Assembly: GCA_964017185.1 (NCBI GenBank)
Contig: OZ024873.1
Span: 48,408,760 to 48,472,759, forward strand
DNA: 64,000 bases
Origin: Rugalucina vietnamica
Taxonomy: Eukaryota; Mollusca; Bivalvia; Lucinida; Lucinidae
Reading direction: 5' to 3'
The notes beneath the pieces are model-generated. The model ran no database searches, was not told where the DNA came from, and saw only the letters and a list, made by a program, of their open reading frames with translations. The position numbers and the translations under genes were made by a program. This document shows positions 51,066 through 61,706 of this stretch, piece after piece (position 1 is the stretch's first letter; each line of letters opens with the position of its first letter).

Positions 51066-51758
51066 ATGACATGTCACCGCCACCTGGTCTTAGACTGGGG
51101 AAAATAGTGTGTTGAATAATTGCTAAAATTTGTAGCTAATTTTTTTGCCAATTTTAGAGGGAATATGAAGCAAATTGTTTTCTTGTGAAACCCCTATTAT
51201 AACTGCATGTACAGTTTTTTTTCTTTTTTACACAATATTTTCTGGATTTGCTTTTAATTCTTATAAAAGAAAATGATTTTGTAAACGCAAGACTTTCAAT
51301 TTCTTTTCAAAAGAATCGGAAAGTGAAGATGCAGATACCTCCTGAGATATAGCAGTGTTTGGGTCTGGCTCGAGACTGTTTATACTGGTTTCTTTCGCTG
51401 AAATTTGATAATTTTAGTCTTATGTTTTAGCCATATTGTCGTCACATGGTTTGAGGCATCTTTTCCAGTGTTCAGGGAATTGTTTGTTTGCAATAGAATG
51501 TCTCTGTTGACGGAATTCCAAGGCTCCTTTAATAAATCTCTATCAAAAGCGCCTTAAATTTCTAATCTCTCTGCTATTGTGGTTTGTAATGGTGAACTTT
51601 GATTTGAAATATTTTAAGTTTGAGTATGTATCGAAGAAATGGAATAGAAATTCTGAGGATTTACTCGAAAGATGTGGAGAATTTGACTTCATGCACTGCC
51701 CATAGAATTGAGGTAAAATGGACAGACTGTGTTTAGTATAGGTTGTTCAAACTTAATT
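51066..51758. other. Unannotated intron stretch (~690 bp)
   Basis: No repeat or exon recognised. Confidence 0.4.
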
Positions 51759-52001
51759 TGAGCCGCAACACGAGAAAAGCGGTCTTCGGGGTTTCCGACC
51801 AGGTCTGACACAAATCGGCCTGTGCAGCTACAGAAGGTGGATAGAAGCTTGAAATTTCGGATTTAAGATAAAGAAGAATTGTACATGTACTATTCATGTA
51901 GCGAAAACAAAGGCGCTGATCAGCTTCGCAGTTACTGCGAAGCTGATTTTCGCCTTTGTTTTCGCATAGTCAAAAATCCAGTTTTCTCATGACGTGGCTC
52001 A
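51759..52001 (+). repeat. Family A foldback MITE (subtype 2)
   Basis: TGAGCCGCAACACGAGAAAA, 'cggtcttcggggtttccgaccaggtctgacac', palindrome 'gatcagcttcgcagttactgcgaagctgat', right end 'ctcatgacgtggctca'; flanks TT / TT. Confidence 0.88.
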
Positions 52002-52044
52002 TTTATTTTTATGCAATTATACAGAAAGCTTATATGTACAAGTT

Positions 52045-52205
52045 CTTGAAGGCGCAGATGCTTGCGTGGTGGAGGAAACCAGAGAATCCAGGGAAAACCA
52101 CTGACCTTGGATGGGTGACCACTAGCCTGTCACATGCATTCACACGGATTTGAACCTGGACCACAGAGGTGATTAGCGAGTGTGTTATCCACTACGCTAT
52201 CCAAG
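52045..52205 (-). repeat. tRNA-derived SINE, inverted
   Basis: Minus strand: A-box-like 'ggatagcgtagtggataaca' and B-box-like 'ccaggttcaaatccg', body 'cacccatccaaggtcagtgg', end 'ggtttcctccacc'. Confidence 0.55.
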
Positions 52206-52425
52206 CCCCTAAGGTATAGGTTGTTGGGATTTACCCAGCCCTTTACTCTTACCACAACAAGGCTTAGCGAGTATTATATAAGCATAGGGCCCGATTCTTA
52301 TTAAAGCAGACCCTGGGACGACACCCACATGTGGCACATTTCTTTCATGAAGGTTTGGTCATGAAAATAATTCTGCATACTGCCCAGTTTCATAGTGCTG
52401 ATTTGAGAAGAGCACTTAAAGCAAA

Positions 52426-52664
52426 TGAGCCTGTGCATGAGAAAACCCAACAATTTGGGTTTCCGACCAGGTCCGACACAAACTGGCCTGTACGGTCACA
52501 GAAGAAAGCTAGAAGCTTGAAACTTTGCATAAAAGTAGGGGAGGAATTGTACTATCCGTGCAGCGAAAACAAAGGGGCTAATCAGCTTGCAGTTACTGCA
52601 CAGCTGATCTGCGTCTTTGTTTTTTCATAATGCAAAATTGTTGGTTTTCTCATGCGAAGGCTCA
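52426..52664 (+). repeat. Family A foldback MITE
   Basis: TGAGCCTGTGCATGAGAAAA, 'gggtttccgaccaggtccgacac', right end 'ggttttctcatgcgaaggctca'. Similar to the 46015 copy. Confidence 0.85.
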
Positions 52665-53006
52665 TATACAAAGTACTGGTAGTTTATCAGGAATCTGTCT
52701 CCTGAAGGATTGCCCAGGAACAGTGTGGATTGCTCGCGTACTTGAGCCAACATGACCTTATGTAGAAGCCTTCGTGGCATCTTGGTTAAGTCACTACCTT
52801 TATTAACATTGGTAGGTTTTTTCCAGTTTTTTTTCGTATGCTACTTTAAACTGATATCCTGTCTCCACTAAATCATTATCATAGCTATTGTTCAGACATT
52901 AGGTTGGAATTTTAGATATGCCTCTTGTCAGGGTTTCAGAGTGTACAGCATTAACTTTAAGCAAGCAAACAGCATCTTCACAAAAGCTACCTTCACCAAC
53001 AGAATT
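52665..53006. other. Unannotated intron stretch
   Basis: No repeat or exon recognised. Confidence 0.4.
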
Positions 53007-54627
53007 CATTACGAAAACATGCCCATGCAATTTATAGAGATTTTTTTTCGGCTGTAAACATTGAAAATTTCAGCAGAAAACTTTGATATTTTTCTTATTT
53101 TTGCTCAAAGCATAGATTGTGGGTACAGGTTAGAACCGCCTCGGCAAGGCGGTTCTAACGAGTACCCACGATCTATGTTTTGGATCAAAAATAAGAAAAA
53201 TAAGTAGACCCCTGTATATGCCAGTTTTTTATGCCCCCAACTTTGAAAAAGTTGGAAGGGCATATTGCTTTCGGCTTGTCTGTCTGTGCGTGTGTGAGTG
53301 GGTGCGTCTGTTAGTCACTTTTTTTTAAACTTCTGAATGGTGCATGATAGGGATTTGTATATGCCAGTTTTTTATGCCCCCAACTTTGAAAAAGTTGGAA
53401 GGGCATATTGCTTTCGGCTTGTCTGTCTGAGCGTGTGTGAGTGGGTGCGTCTGTTAGTCACTTTTTTTTAAACTTCTGAATGGTGCATGATAGGGATTTG
53501 AAATTTCATGTGTGTATTCCTCATGAAAAAATAGTTGACCCATATTTTTTTTCTTGTCCGAGTTATGCCCCTTTTCTGAGTTATTTCCCTTTGAAAACAA
53601 AATTTGAAAATCTTGTGTGCAAGTTATCTCGAAAAGTATTTAAGCTAGAACCCTCATATTTGGTATACTGGTTGGGTCTGATGAGTAGATGACCTGATTA
53701 ACTTTTGAGAACTTTCCGTCAAATTTTGACAAAAATACAGAATTTTTAAATTTTGATTGATTTTTCCACTTTTCGGTGAAATTTGAAACTTTTGAACGGT
53801 GAATGCTAGGGTTTTGAAATTTCATATACAGATTCCTCATGAAAAAATAGTTGACCCATATTTTTTTCATGTCCAAGTTATGCCCCTTTTCTGAGTTATG
53901 TCCCATTGAAAACAAAATTTGAAAATCTTGTGTGCAAGATATCTCAAAAAGTATTTGAGCTAGAGCCTTCATATTTGGTATACTGGTTGGGGCTGAGCAG
54001 TAGATGACCTGATTAACTTTTGAAAACTTTCTGTCAAATTTTGACAAAAATACAGAATTTTGAAATTTTGATTAATTTTTGCACTTTTCGGTGAAATATG
54101 AAACTTTTGAATGGTGAATGTTGGGGTTTTGAAATTTCATATACAGATTCATTATGAAAATATAGTTGACCCGTATTTTTGTTTATGTTCAAGTTATGTG
54201 CCTTTTTGGAGTTATGCCCCTTTTAAAACAAAATTTGAATATCTTGTGTGCAATTTATCTCAAAAAGTATTTAAGCTAGAGCCTATATGTTCGGTATACT
54301 GGTTGGGGCAGAGAAGAAGATCACCTGATTACATTTTGAAGACTTTACGTCAAATTTTGACAAAATTACTCCATTTTGAAATTTTTACTCCATTTCTAAT
54401 TTATCTGCAAAAAGCTTACATTCTGTTTCTGGATCAAGGTCAAAACAGAGGCTTCAGGAAATAAAATTTCACTTCATTCAATTGAAATAAATGAATCATA
54501 CAAGCTGCCAGTTTAGGGACAAGCATACAGTTGGGGGCATAGTGTTTTACAAACACGCATTTCTAGTTTTATATAAACATGGAGTTTAAGGGGTTATATA
54601 TTTCACGGACATGTTTTCCTGATGTCT
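53007..54627 (+). repeat. Family C foldback split by a nested HINE-like element
   Basis: Left part 53007-53229: 'cattacgaaaacatgcccatg', opposing arms around 'gaaccgcctcggcaaggcggttc', then 'gacccctgtatatgccag'. Right part 54569-54627: 'atataaacatggagtttaagggg', 'cacggacatgttttcctgatg'. The element at 53230-54568 sits between. Confidence 0.75.
53230..54568 (+). mobile_element. HINE/Helitron-like element with ~316-bp tandem core
   Basis: Starts 'tatgcccccaactttgaaaaagttgg'. Ends 'agttgggggcatagtgttttacaaacacgcatttctagtt': inverted match to the start, hairpin GTGTTT-tac-AAACAC, terminal CTAGT. Three internal units begin near 53500, 53816 and 54131 ('gaaatttcatat..gattcctcatgaaaa..atagttgaccc'). 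The first 143 bp are duplicated in tandem together with 17 bp of flanking family C sequence (53213-53355 and 53356-53498). Confidence 0.7.
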
Positions 54628-54799
54628 TTCAAGGATCTGCATCACTCTATTCACACGAATTAGTAACATTGTCCAAAAAATATAAATTATGTATCGATGT
54701 TGTCAACCCAGCGGTGGTCATTTCAGCAACTGGAACAAACAAAATTAATATGTTCTTTGTCTGGATATGTCAGCTTGATTATCGGCAGTTAACATTGAT

Positions 54800-56035
54800 A
54801 GATGGCTCAAGTCTAGTTGTATATGTTTAAGATAGTTTAAGTCTTGTAGTATATGTTTTAGATGGCTTGTCTGGTAGTATATGTTTAATAAGATGGTTTA
54901 AGTCTTTTAGTATATGTTTAAGATAGCTCAGGTCTGGTAGTAATGTTTCAGGTGGTTTAAGTCTGAAAGCATTATATTTTAGTAACATTTGTTGTAGATG
55001 GCTCAAGTCTAGTAACATTTGTTGTAGATGGCTAAAGTCTAGTAACATTGGTTTTACATTTAATAGTAGCATTTGTTTTAGATGGCTCATTCAGTGCTGT
55101 TGTATTTGTTTTGGATGGCACAAGTATTGTAGCATTTGTTTTAGATGGCTCAAGTGTAGTAACATTTGTTTAAGATGGCTCCAGTCTAATAACATTTGTT
55201 TTGGATGGCTCAAGTCTTAGTAACATTTGTTTTAGATGGCTCAAGTCTTAGTAACATTTGTTTTTGATGGCTCAAGTCTAGAAACATTTGTTTTAGATGG
55301 CTCAAGTCTAGTAACATTTGTTTTAGATGGCTCAAGTCTAGTAACAATTGTTGTAGATGGCTCAAGTCTTGTAACATTTGTTTTAGATGGCTCAAGTCTA
55401 GTAACATTTGTTTTAGATGGCACAAGTCTTGTAATATTTGTTTTAGATGGCACAGGTCTAGTAATATTTGTTTTAGATGGCTCAAGTCTAGTAACAATTG
55501 TTTTAGATGGCTCAAGTCTGGTAGCATTTGTTTTAGATGGCTCAAGTCTAGTAACATTTGTTTTAGATGGCTCAAGTCTAGTAACATTTGTTTTAGATGG
55601 CTCAAGTCTAGTAACATTTGTTTTAGATGGCTGAAGTCAAGTAACATTTGTTTTAGATGGCTCAAGTCTAGTAACATTTGTTTTAGATGGCTCAAGTCTA
55701 GTAGCATTTGTTTTAGATGGCTCAAGTCTATTAACAATTGTTTTAGATGGCTCAAGTCTAGTAGCATTTGTTTTAGATGGCTCAAGTCTAGTAACATTTG
55801 TTTTGGATGGCACAAGTCTGGTAGCATTTGTTATAAATGGCTCAAGTGTTGTAGCATATGTTTTAGATGGCACAAGTCTAGTAACAATTGTTTAAGATGG
55901 CACAAGTCTGGTAGCATTTGTTTTAGATGGCACAAGTCTGGTAGCATTTGTTTAAGATGGCTCAAGACTAGTAACATTTGTTTTGGATGGCACAAGTCTA
56001 GTAACATTTGTTTTGGATGTCTAGTAACATTTGAT
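54800..56035 (+). repeat. 30-bp minisatellite, about 40 copies
   Basis: Unit 'ttttagatggctcaagtcta' plus 'gtaacatttg'. Very regular at 55200-56020, worn at 54800-55200. The 30-nt unit is a multiple of three, so long repetitive open frames appear on both strands (e.g. 55236-55634 +, 55210-55827 -). There are no splice signals or domains, so I do not call them genes. Confidence 0.92.
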
Positions 56036-56149
56036 TGCTGGTATTTGACCTGTGTCTGTTTTCATAAAAGCGTAAGAAATAACTGTATATCCAGCTTGCT
56101 AGGTTCATGGCATTTGTGTTGTACGTAGTGAACATTGTAAGCGATTGAA

Positions 56150-56427
56150 CATTACGAAAACTTGCCCATGCAATAAACATATATATTTTTTGAGCTTTAA
56201 GAATTAAAAATTTTCAGCTAAAAAAAATATTGTTCTTATTTTTGCTCAAAGCATAGATTGTGGGTACACGTTAGAACCACCTCGCCGAGGTGGTTCTAAC
56301 GAGTACCCACAATCTATGTTTTGGAGCAAAAATAAGAAAAATAGGTATACCCCTGCATACCCCAGTTTTTCTATAAAAGTGGGGTTTAAGGGGGTATACA
56401 TTTCATTTACATGTTTTCCTGATGATG
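56150..56427 (+). repeat. Family C foldback, well preserved
   Basis: 'cattacgaaaacttgcccatgcaataaac', a long perfect stem ('gggtacacgttagaaccacc' / 'ggtggttctaacgagtaccc'), 'ggtatacccctgcatacccc', right end 'catttacatgttttcctgatga'. Confidence 0.8.
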
Positions 56428-56652
56428 GATGTAATCTCCACAGAGCTCTACAAAATTATAAGCAGAACAAAGCTGTCAGCAGGAAGGCTTCCCATCTCAT
56501 TCATTCCCTGTCTAACTAGACGACAGGATGACAGCATGCTTTTGTTTTGATTTATAGTATATTGTGCAGCATTTTCCTGTCTGTTTGTTTCATCATTTAT
56601 GGCATTATCTCCTGTTTATGAATATAAACGAGAGATGATTGATTGATCATAG

Positions 56653-56885
56653 TGGAGCCGCATCATGGGAAAATTTGCCTTCAGGTTCCCAATCAGGTCT
56701 GGAATGAACTTGCATGTTTGGCCACAGAAGATAGCTAAAGGTTTGAAACTTAAGATCTTGGAAGAAAAGTGTTTGTACTACCAAAAATGAAGTGAAAACA
56801 AAGGGGCTAATCCACTGCATAGTTACTACAAAGCATTTTTATGTGTATGCATTTACAGAAAGCTTGTTTCTTGGGCCATGGCTCA
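56653..56885 (+). repeat. Family A MITE, old
   Basis: 'ggagccgcatcatgggaaaatttgcc', 'caatcaggtctggaatgaac', 'gcttgtttcttgggccatggctca'. The palindrome is largely eroded. Confidence 0.6.
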
Positions 56886-56991
56886 TTGATTTAATAATTT
56901 CCCCGTTTGTCCTTACAGAATGGCAGTATGTGGAAATTGGACAGCTTAAATAACTTAATTGATTAAATAAAGAGATATAATTGAGCCGCTG

Positions 56992-57217
56992 CATCAGAAA
57001 ACCAACAATCTGCATGTGTGAAACCAAAGGCGCAGATCAGCTTTGCAGTAACTGCAAAGCTGATCAGTGCCTTTGTTTTCACAACACGGATAGTATGATT
57101 CCTCTACTTTCTAAATCCAAAATTTCAAGCTTCTAACCATCTTCTGTGACCGCACATGCCTGTTGTGTCAGACCTGGTCGGAAACCATGAAGACCAGTTT
57201 TCTCATGACACGGCTCA
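56992..57217 (-). repeat. Family A foldback MITE
   Basis: TGAGCCGCTGCATCAGAAAA left; subtype 2 right end 'ccatgaagaccagttttctcatgacacggctca'; palindrome 'gatcagctttgcagtaactgcaaagctgatc'. Combines subtype 1 left and subtype 2 right ends. Confidence 0.82.
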
Positions 57218-57587
57218 TTTAATTAGGAATCTCTATCTAGGGATTTTGTTGCAGTTGTTATACCTACAAAGTATATTGTCTCCATATTTGCTGAATGTGA
57301 GTGAATTTGATTGATCAGAACTTCATCGTCAGTCTACGGATAGAGAGGCTGGGAGCTTAGTGATGAACCCGACTTGTTTCAGATTGTGTTCTTGGGCAAA
57401 AACATATTAACTCTACGAAATGCCAGAAAAGCTCTAAACCTGAGATCTGAAATTAAGCTAAACCAGGATAACAGGTCAATCCATTGTATAGGTGTACAGC
57501 CCGGGTATTTCTATTTAATAATTTTTCTTAATCTTTTAGCAAAAATGATTTTGTTTTATCAATTTTGTAGCTCTAATAAACTATACA
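57218..57587. other. Unannotated intron stretch
   Basis: No repeat or exon recognised. Confidence 0.4.
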
Positions 57588-59600
57588 TCAGGAAAACATG
57601 TCCGTGCAATGAGTACCCCCTTAAACCCCACATTTATATAGTAGAACTGGGGTTTGCAGGGGTATACCTATTTTTAGCTCACCTGAGCTGTTAGGCTCAC
57701 AAGGTGAGCTTATAGGATGGCCATGATCCGGCGTCCGTCTGTCCGTCGTCCACAATTTCAAAGATCTCCTCTGAAACCACTTGGCCAATCAAAGCCAAAT
57801 TTTATAGGAAGCCTTTATAGGAAGGGGAAACGAAAGTGTATATAAATAATTTAGGTCACATGACCAAGATGGCCGCCATGCCCATATATGAACCTCAACG
57901 CGACAAAATGTACCTTCAGACATTCTGATATTACTAGTAGAAAGCAGCAAAATGCGGAAAAATGATGTAATATACGTTTTAAAAATAACACTGTATTTGT
58001 AATTTTAGAACACTGGGCTACCAAACAATTGAGTTTTAAAACATATTATTTTTCAATATTTGGAGTTATCTGCCCTTGTTTTAGCCCATAATACACATAA
58101 TTTTCCATTATCTATTGTAAAATGGTAACCATAGCAACCACATCATCATAAAAAATAGACAAAATAGTTATGACAGATTGCCAGTAAGGATGATATGCTT
58201 CTATCTTAACAATAGGTTAAAACAGTTTTAAGCAAATGCATCAAGTTTTGTAAGCTCTACTGGCATGCAGAAATGCATTATGCAATTTTGACGTCATTTT
58301 TCAGGACAATGACGTCTGTAGGGTTCATATAGTAAATTGGTCATAACTCACAAAATAACTTAAATAATCTGGTCAAATAAAGACTAATAGGCTCTAGAAA
58401 CATCAAACATTCAAAGTAACTTTGTTTTTCTTATATTCAAAAAATTGTCCGAAGGTACATTTTCCCACGTTGTGGCCCATATGGTAAAAACTTTTAAAAA
58501 TCTTCTCCAGAACCCAAAGGCCTAGGATCTTGAAACTTGGTATGTAGCATAAGGGACCCAAGGCCCACAATGTATATATAAATCATGATCCTTGGATGAC
58601 CTTGACCTATTTTATGGCAAGGTCAACTTAGGTCGCCAATGCATATGAATGGGGAAAATTGGTAAAATGTAATCAAATGGGGGAATACTTGCTGGGAATA
58701 GGCAAATGGACAGAAAATGTATGTTTATGAAAAGATTTTGTCTCCAGGGGTTTGTCTGCCCCAGCCCCGGGGCTATATACATGTATATTTCCATAATATT
58801 CAAACATCTTCTGCTCTGAAAGTGTTTGGCCAATCAAAGCAAAACTTTATGTGTAGCATCCTTAGGAAGTTGGAAGGAATGTGTATATAAGTAATTTAGG
58901 TCACATGACCAAGATGGCCACCATGCCCATATATGGTAAAAACCTTTAAAAATCTTCTTCTCCAGAACCCAAAGGCTTAAGTTCTTGAAACTTGGTATGT
59001 AGCATAAGGGACTGAAGGTCCACAATGTATATATAAATCATGACCCTAAGATGACCTTGACCTATTTATGGCAAGGTTAACTTAGGTCACCAATGCATTT
59101 GAATGGGGAAAATTGTTAATATATAATTAAATTGGGACAAAGGCAAATGGACAAAAGAAGCCATTTGGCAAATCAAAGCTTAACTTTGTAATGTAAGGTT
59201 CATCCTTAAGAAGTGGGAACTAAAGTGTATATAAATAAACAAGATGGCCACCATGCCCATATACATGTATGGTAAAAACCTTTAAAAATCTCCAGAACCC
59301 AAAGTTGTATAGTCTTGAGACGTGGCATTGGCGACTCAAGCTGCATAATGTGTTTATATACCAGGTCTCAGGTGAGCGTTTACAGGACCATTGGTCCTCT
59401 TGTTCTTATTTTTGCTCCAAAACATAGATTGTGGGTACTCGTTAGAACTGCCTCGATGAGGCGGTTCTAAGGTGTACCCACAATCTATGTTTTGAGCAAA
59501 AATAAGAAAAATGTCAAAAATTTTACAACTTAAAAAGTCCCTGTATATTGCATGGGCAAGTTTTCATGATGAAAATCCTTGTATATTTCATGGGCATGTT
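57588..59600 (-). repeat. Family C foldback split by a nested element
   Basis: 57588-57675 ('atcaggaaaacatgtccgtgcaatgagtacccccttaaacccc' to 'ggggtatacctattttt') and 59405-59600 ('cttatttttgctccaaaacatag' to 'catgggcaagttttcatgatg') are the two sides. It ends about 24 nt before exon 11. Confidence 0.75.
57676..59404 (+). mobile_element. HINE/Helitron-like element ('agctcacctgagc' family)
   Basis: Starts 'agctcacctgagctgttaggctcac'. Ends 'ctcaggtgagcgtttacaggaccattggtcctcttgtt', with subterminal inverted repeat CTCAGGTGAGC and hairpin AGGACC-att-GGTCCT. Three diverged internal units carry 'ggccaatcaaagc', 'catgaccaagatggcc', 'tggtaaaaacctttaaaaatct' and 'atgaccttgacctatt'. Repeats of this kind are widespread in molluscs, as far as I recall. 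No coding. Confidence 0.65.
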
Positions 59601-59623
59601 AATGGGTATTTGTTATGTTTCAG

Positions 59624-59709
59624 TCTCGTAGCCCTGTAGAGATGAACTTTTCCCTGGACGCCAGTAAAGCCCAGAGAGAACTCATAGGGCAGTTAGAGAA
59701 GAAAAATAG
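59624..59709 (+). CDS. DTNB: Dystrobrevin exon 11 (coiled-coil start)
   Basis: Acceptor 'gttatgtttcag', donor 'gtaagc', phase in 0, out 2. Reads SRSPVEMNFSLDASKAQREL, then IGQLEKKN-R (residues about 392-420), aligned with vertebrate '[29 protein letters not shown]'. This is the start of the helix that pairs with dystrophin. Repeats press in on both sides: family C ends about 24 nt upstream and a family A MITE starts 12 nt after the exon. Confidence 0.95.
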
Positions 59710-59720
59710 GTAAGCACATA

Positions 59721-59956
59721 AGATCCGCCTCGTGGCAAAACCAACAATGTGGTTTCCGAACAGGCCCGACACAAACCGGCCTGTACAAGCACAGAAAAGA
59801 GCTAGAATCTTGAAATTTTGGATTTAAGTAGAAGAGGAATTGTACTATCCGAGTAGCGAAAACAAAGGCGCTGATCAGCTTCGCGGTTACCGCGAAGCTG
59901 ATCTGCGTCTTTGTTTTCGCATATGCAGATTTTTGGTTTTCCCATGGGGTGGCTCA
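59721..59956 (+). repeat. Family A foldback MITE
   Basis: 'agatccgcctcgtggcaaaac' left (TIR start altered), 'ggtttccgaacaggcccgacac', perfect palindrome, right end 'cccatggggtggctca'. Starts 12 nt after exon 11. Confidence 0.88.
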
Positions 59957-60372
59957 TAAGCAGGAATTTTACTTATGTCAAATGGAATTACCTTTGTTTC
60001 AAATATAATCTGTGTGCTATGATATGATTTGGGATTCTCTCGGACATATTCTAATACCATGCTGTCCTGTAATAGGGGGAACATGAATGCCCACGGTAGA
60101 GCATTCATTGGACTCCAGAGAAACTTTTAGCAAGACGCATTTACTCCCAATAGTACTGATGAAGATCTCAAGAAGCGGTGGCTTCAGTCTGAAAAACTGT
60201 TGACAGACATTTTAAGTAATAATATATACACATACAAGACACTTTTAAAAGTATTTTAGGCTTATTTGAATTTAATACAAAGCACTCTTTACATTCAAAT
60301 TAAGGAAAATATGCACAATAATCTGTTTCCAGATTTTTTTTTGTCATTGATCAGTGATATGATTTTACATAA
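59957..60372. other. Unannotated intron stretch
   Basis: No repeat or exon recognised. Confidence 0.4.
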
Positions 60373-60579
60373 TGAGCCGCAACATGAGAAAACTTGTCTT
60401 TGGGTTTCCGACCAGGTCCAACACAAACCGGTCTGTGAAGCCACAGAAGATGGCTAGAAGCTTGATTTTCTGGATTTAAGAAGAGAGATTGTATTATCCA
60501 GGAAGCGAAAATAAAGGCGCTGATCAACTATCTACATCTTTGTTTTCGAATAGATAAAATTCCGGCATGATGCAGCTCG
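60373..60579 (+). repeat. Family A MITE (subtype 2) touching exon 12
   Basis: TGAGCCGCAACATGAGAAAA, 'ctttgggtttccgaccaggtccaacac', 'ggcgctgatcaactatctacatctttgttttcg' (palindrome eroded), right end 'ccggcatgatgcagctc'. It ends 11 nt before exon 12 and may contain that intron's branch point. Confidence 0.8.
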
Positions 60580-60590
60580 TATTCTTACAG

Positions 60591-60798
60591 GGAAATAATG
60601 CACGAGATACAGAGGCTACGTATGGAGCAGGAGGTTCATGCCAAGAACACGGCCGAGGCCCAGTATAACCCGACCCTGATGGCCGAGTTACGGTTGCTAC
60701 GACAACGGAAAGATGAGTTAGAAAATAGGATGCAGGCACTGCAGGAAAGTCGTAAAGATCTGGTGATGCAGTTAGAGCATCTGATGAAACTGTTAAAG
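60591..60798 (+). CDS. DTNB: Dystrobrevin exon 12 (coiled coil)
   Basis: Acceptor 'tattcttacag', donor 'gtatag', phase in 2, out 0. Reads [21 protein letters not shown], then [45 protein letters not shown] (residues about 420-489). Regular hydrophobic heptads form the conserved dystrobrevin coiled coil. '[19 protein letters not shown]' is almost identical to vertebrates. This region mediates heterodimerisation with dystrophin in the family. Confidence 0.97.
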
Positions 60799-60929
60799 GT
60801 ATAGACTAGTGTGTAATATGTCCCAATGACTTTTCTTAGGTGGTGACTTTAGGGAATTATTAACTGTGATTTGTTATGTCACAATCATGAAAACTGGTCT
60901 CATGTTTTACCCATATCAAGAAAAATTGC

Positions 60930-61100
60930 TTCAAAGGTTTTGTTTGTTTTGTGGTTTAATATATCCGTCAACAATTTTCCTGTCATGTCATGTGGGGGCC
61001 ACACCTTTCTGGTTACTTACAAATACTATGGGGAGTTAAGGTGTCTTTCTCAAGGACACAGCAAGGTTCAAACCCAGGACCTCTTAATTCTGAGTGCACA
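60930..61100 (-). repeat. tRNA-derived SINE, inverted, plus tail
   Basis: Minus strand B-box-like 'gggtttgaacc', 'tgtccttgagaaagacacc', and the far end 'ttgtggtttaatata'. Same class as 24668-24860. Confidence 0.5.
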
Positions 61101-61113
61101 CGCACACACGATT

Positions 61114-61115
<2 letters not shown>

Positions 61116-61163
<48 letters not shown>
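61116..61163 (+). repeat. (CA)n microsatellite
   Basis: About 24 uninterrupted CA units following a SINE-like segment. Confidence 0.95.
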
Positions 61164-61166
<3 letters not shown>

Positions 61167-61261
61167 TTCAACAGAATTTTTCATATTTTAAAGCTATTAA
61201 AAATCTATACATTCATGCATAATATGCTTGATTTGTAATTGTTTATTCTAACCTATTTCAG

Positions 61262-61706
61262 AATCAGCCTACCTCACCCCGCTCTACCCCACAGGACAGT
61301 CCCAGAAGCTTCAGTCTTTCCCCCACAAATATTCCTCCACAGACACGATCTAGTGCACCGGTGGAAAATAAAACTAGTTTAGACTACATAACACCTGTGA
61401 GAAACAGTGCCCCACTGACTAGTGTGTCTAATTATAGTTCGGAACAATATCAAATCTACACACCTCATAAATCTAGTCTACCGGCTCCGACACCAAATAC
61501 TCCGGCGATGGAATCGTCAATGTTATCGGGACTGGAAGGTGAAGTACAGACGGCATTTAGTCAGCCGTCAAGTGCAGCACTGAATGTGCGGAACCTGCGT
61601 AATGATCTGCTAGTGGCTGCAGATTCTATCACGGGTGCAATGTCTTCACTAGTGAAGGAGCTGTCGGAGAATAGTGCCAGTGAAGACGAAGATGATAATT
61701 TAAATG
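61262..61706 (+). CDS. DTNB: Dystrobrevin exon 13
   Basis: Acceptor 'ctaacctatttcag', donor 'gtaagt', phase in 0, out 1. 148 codons (residues about 490-637): a Ser/Pro/Thr-rich stretch ([20 protein letters not shown]...), then '[10 protein letters not shown]' and the conserved '[20 protein letters not shown]', '[20 protein letters not shown]'. It aligns with vertebrate '[25 protein letters not shown]'. The last 117 nt and the donor are repeated three times downstream. Confidence 0.95.

Noticed and set aside
55210-55827. Long repetitive open frames on both strands (up to 205 codons)
   Set aside because: They follow only from a 30-nt minisatellite unit without stops. No splice sites, no domain, no start context; a coding repeat protein is possible but unsupported.
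54800-56035. CRISPR-like array of 30-bp repeats
   Set aside because: Units are contiguous without spacers and the genome is eukaryotic.
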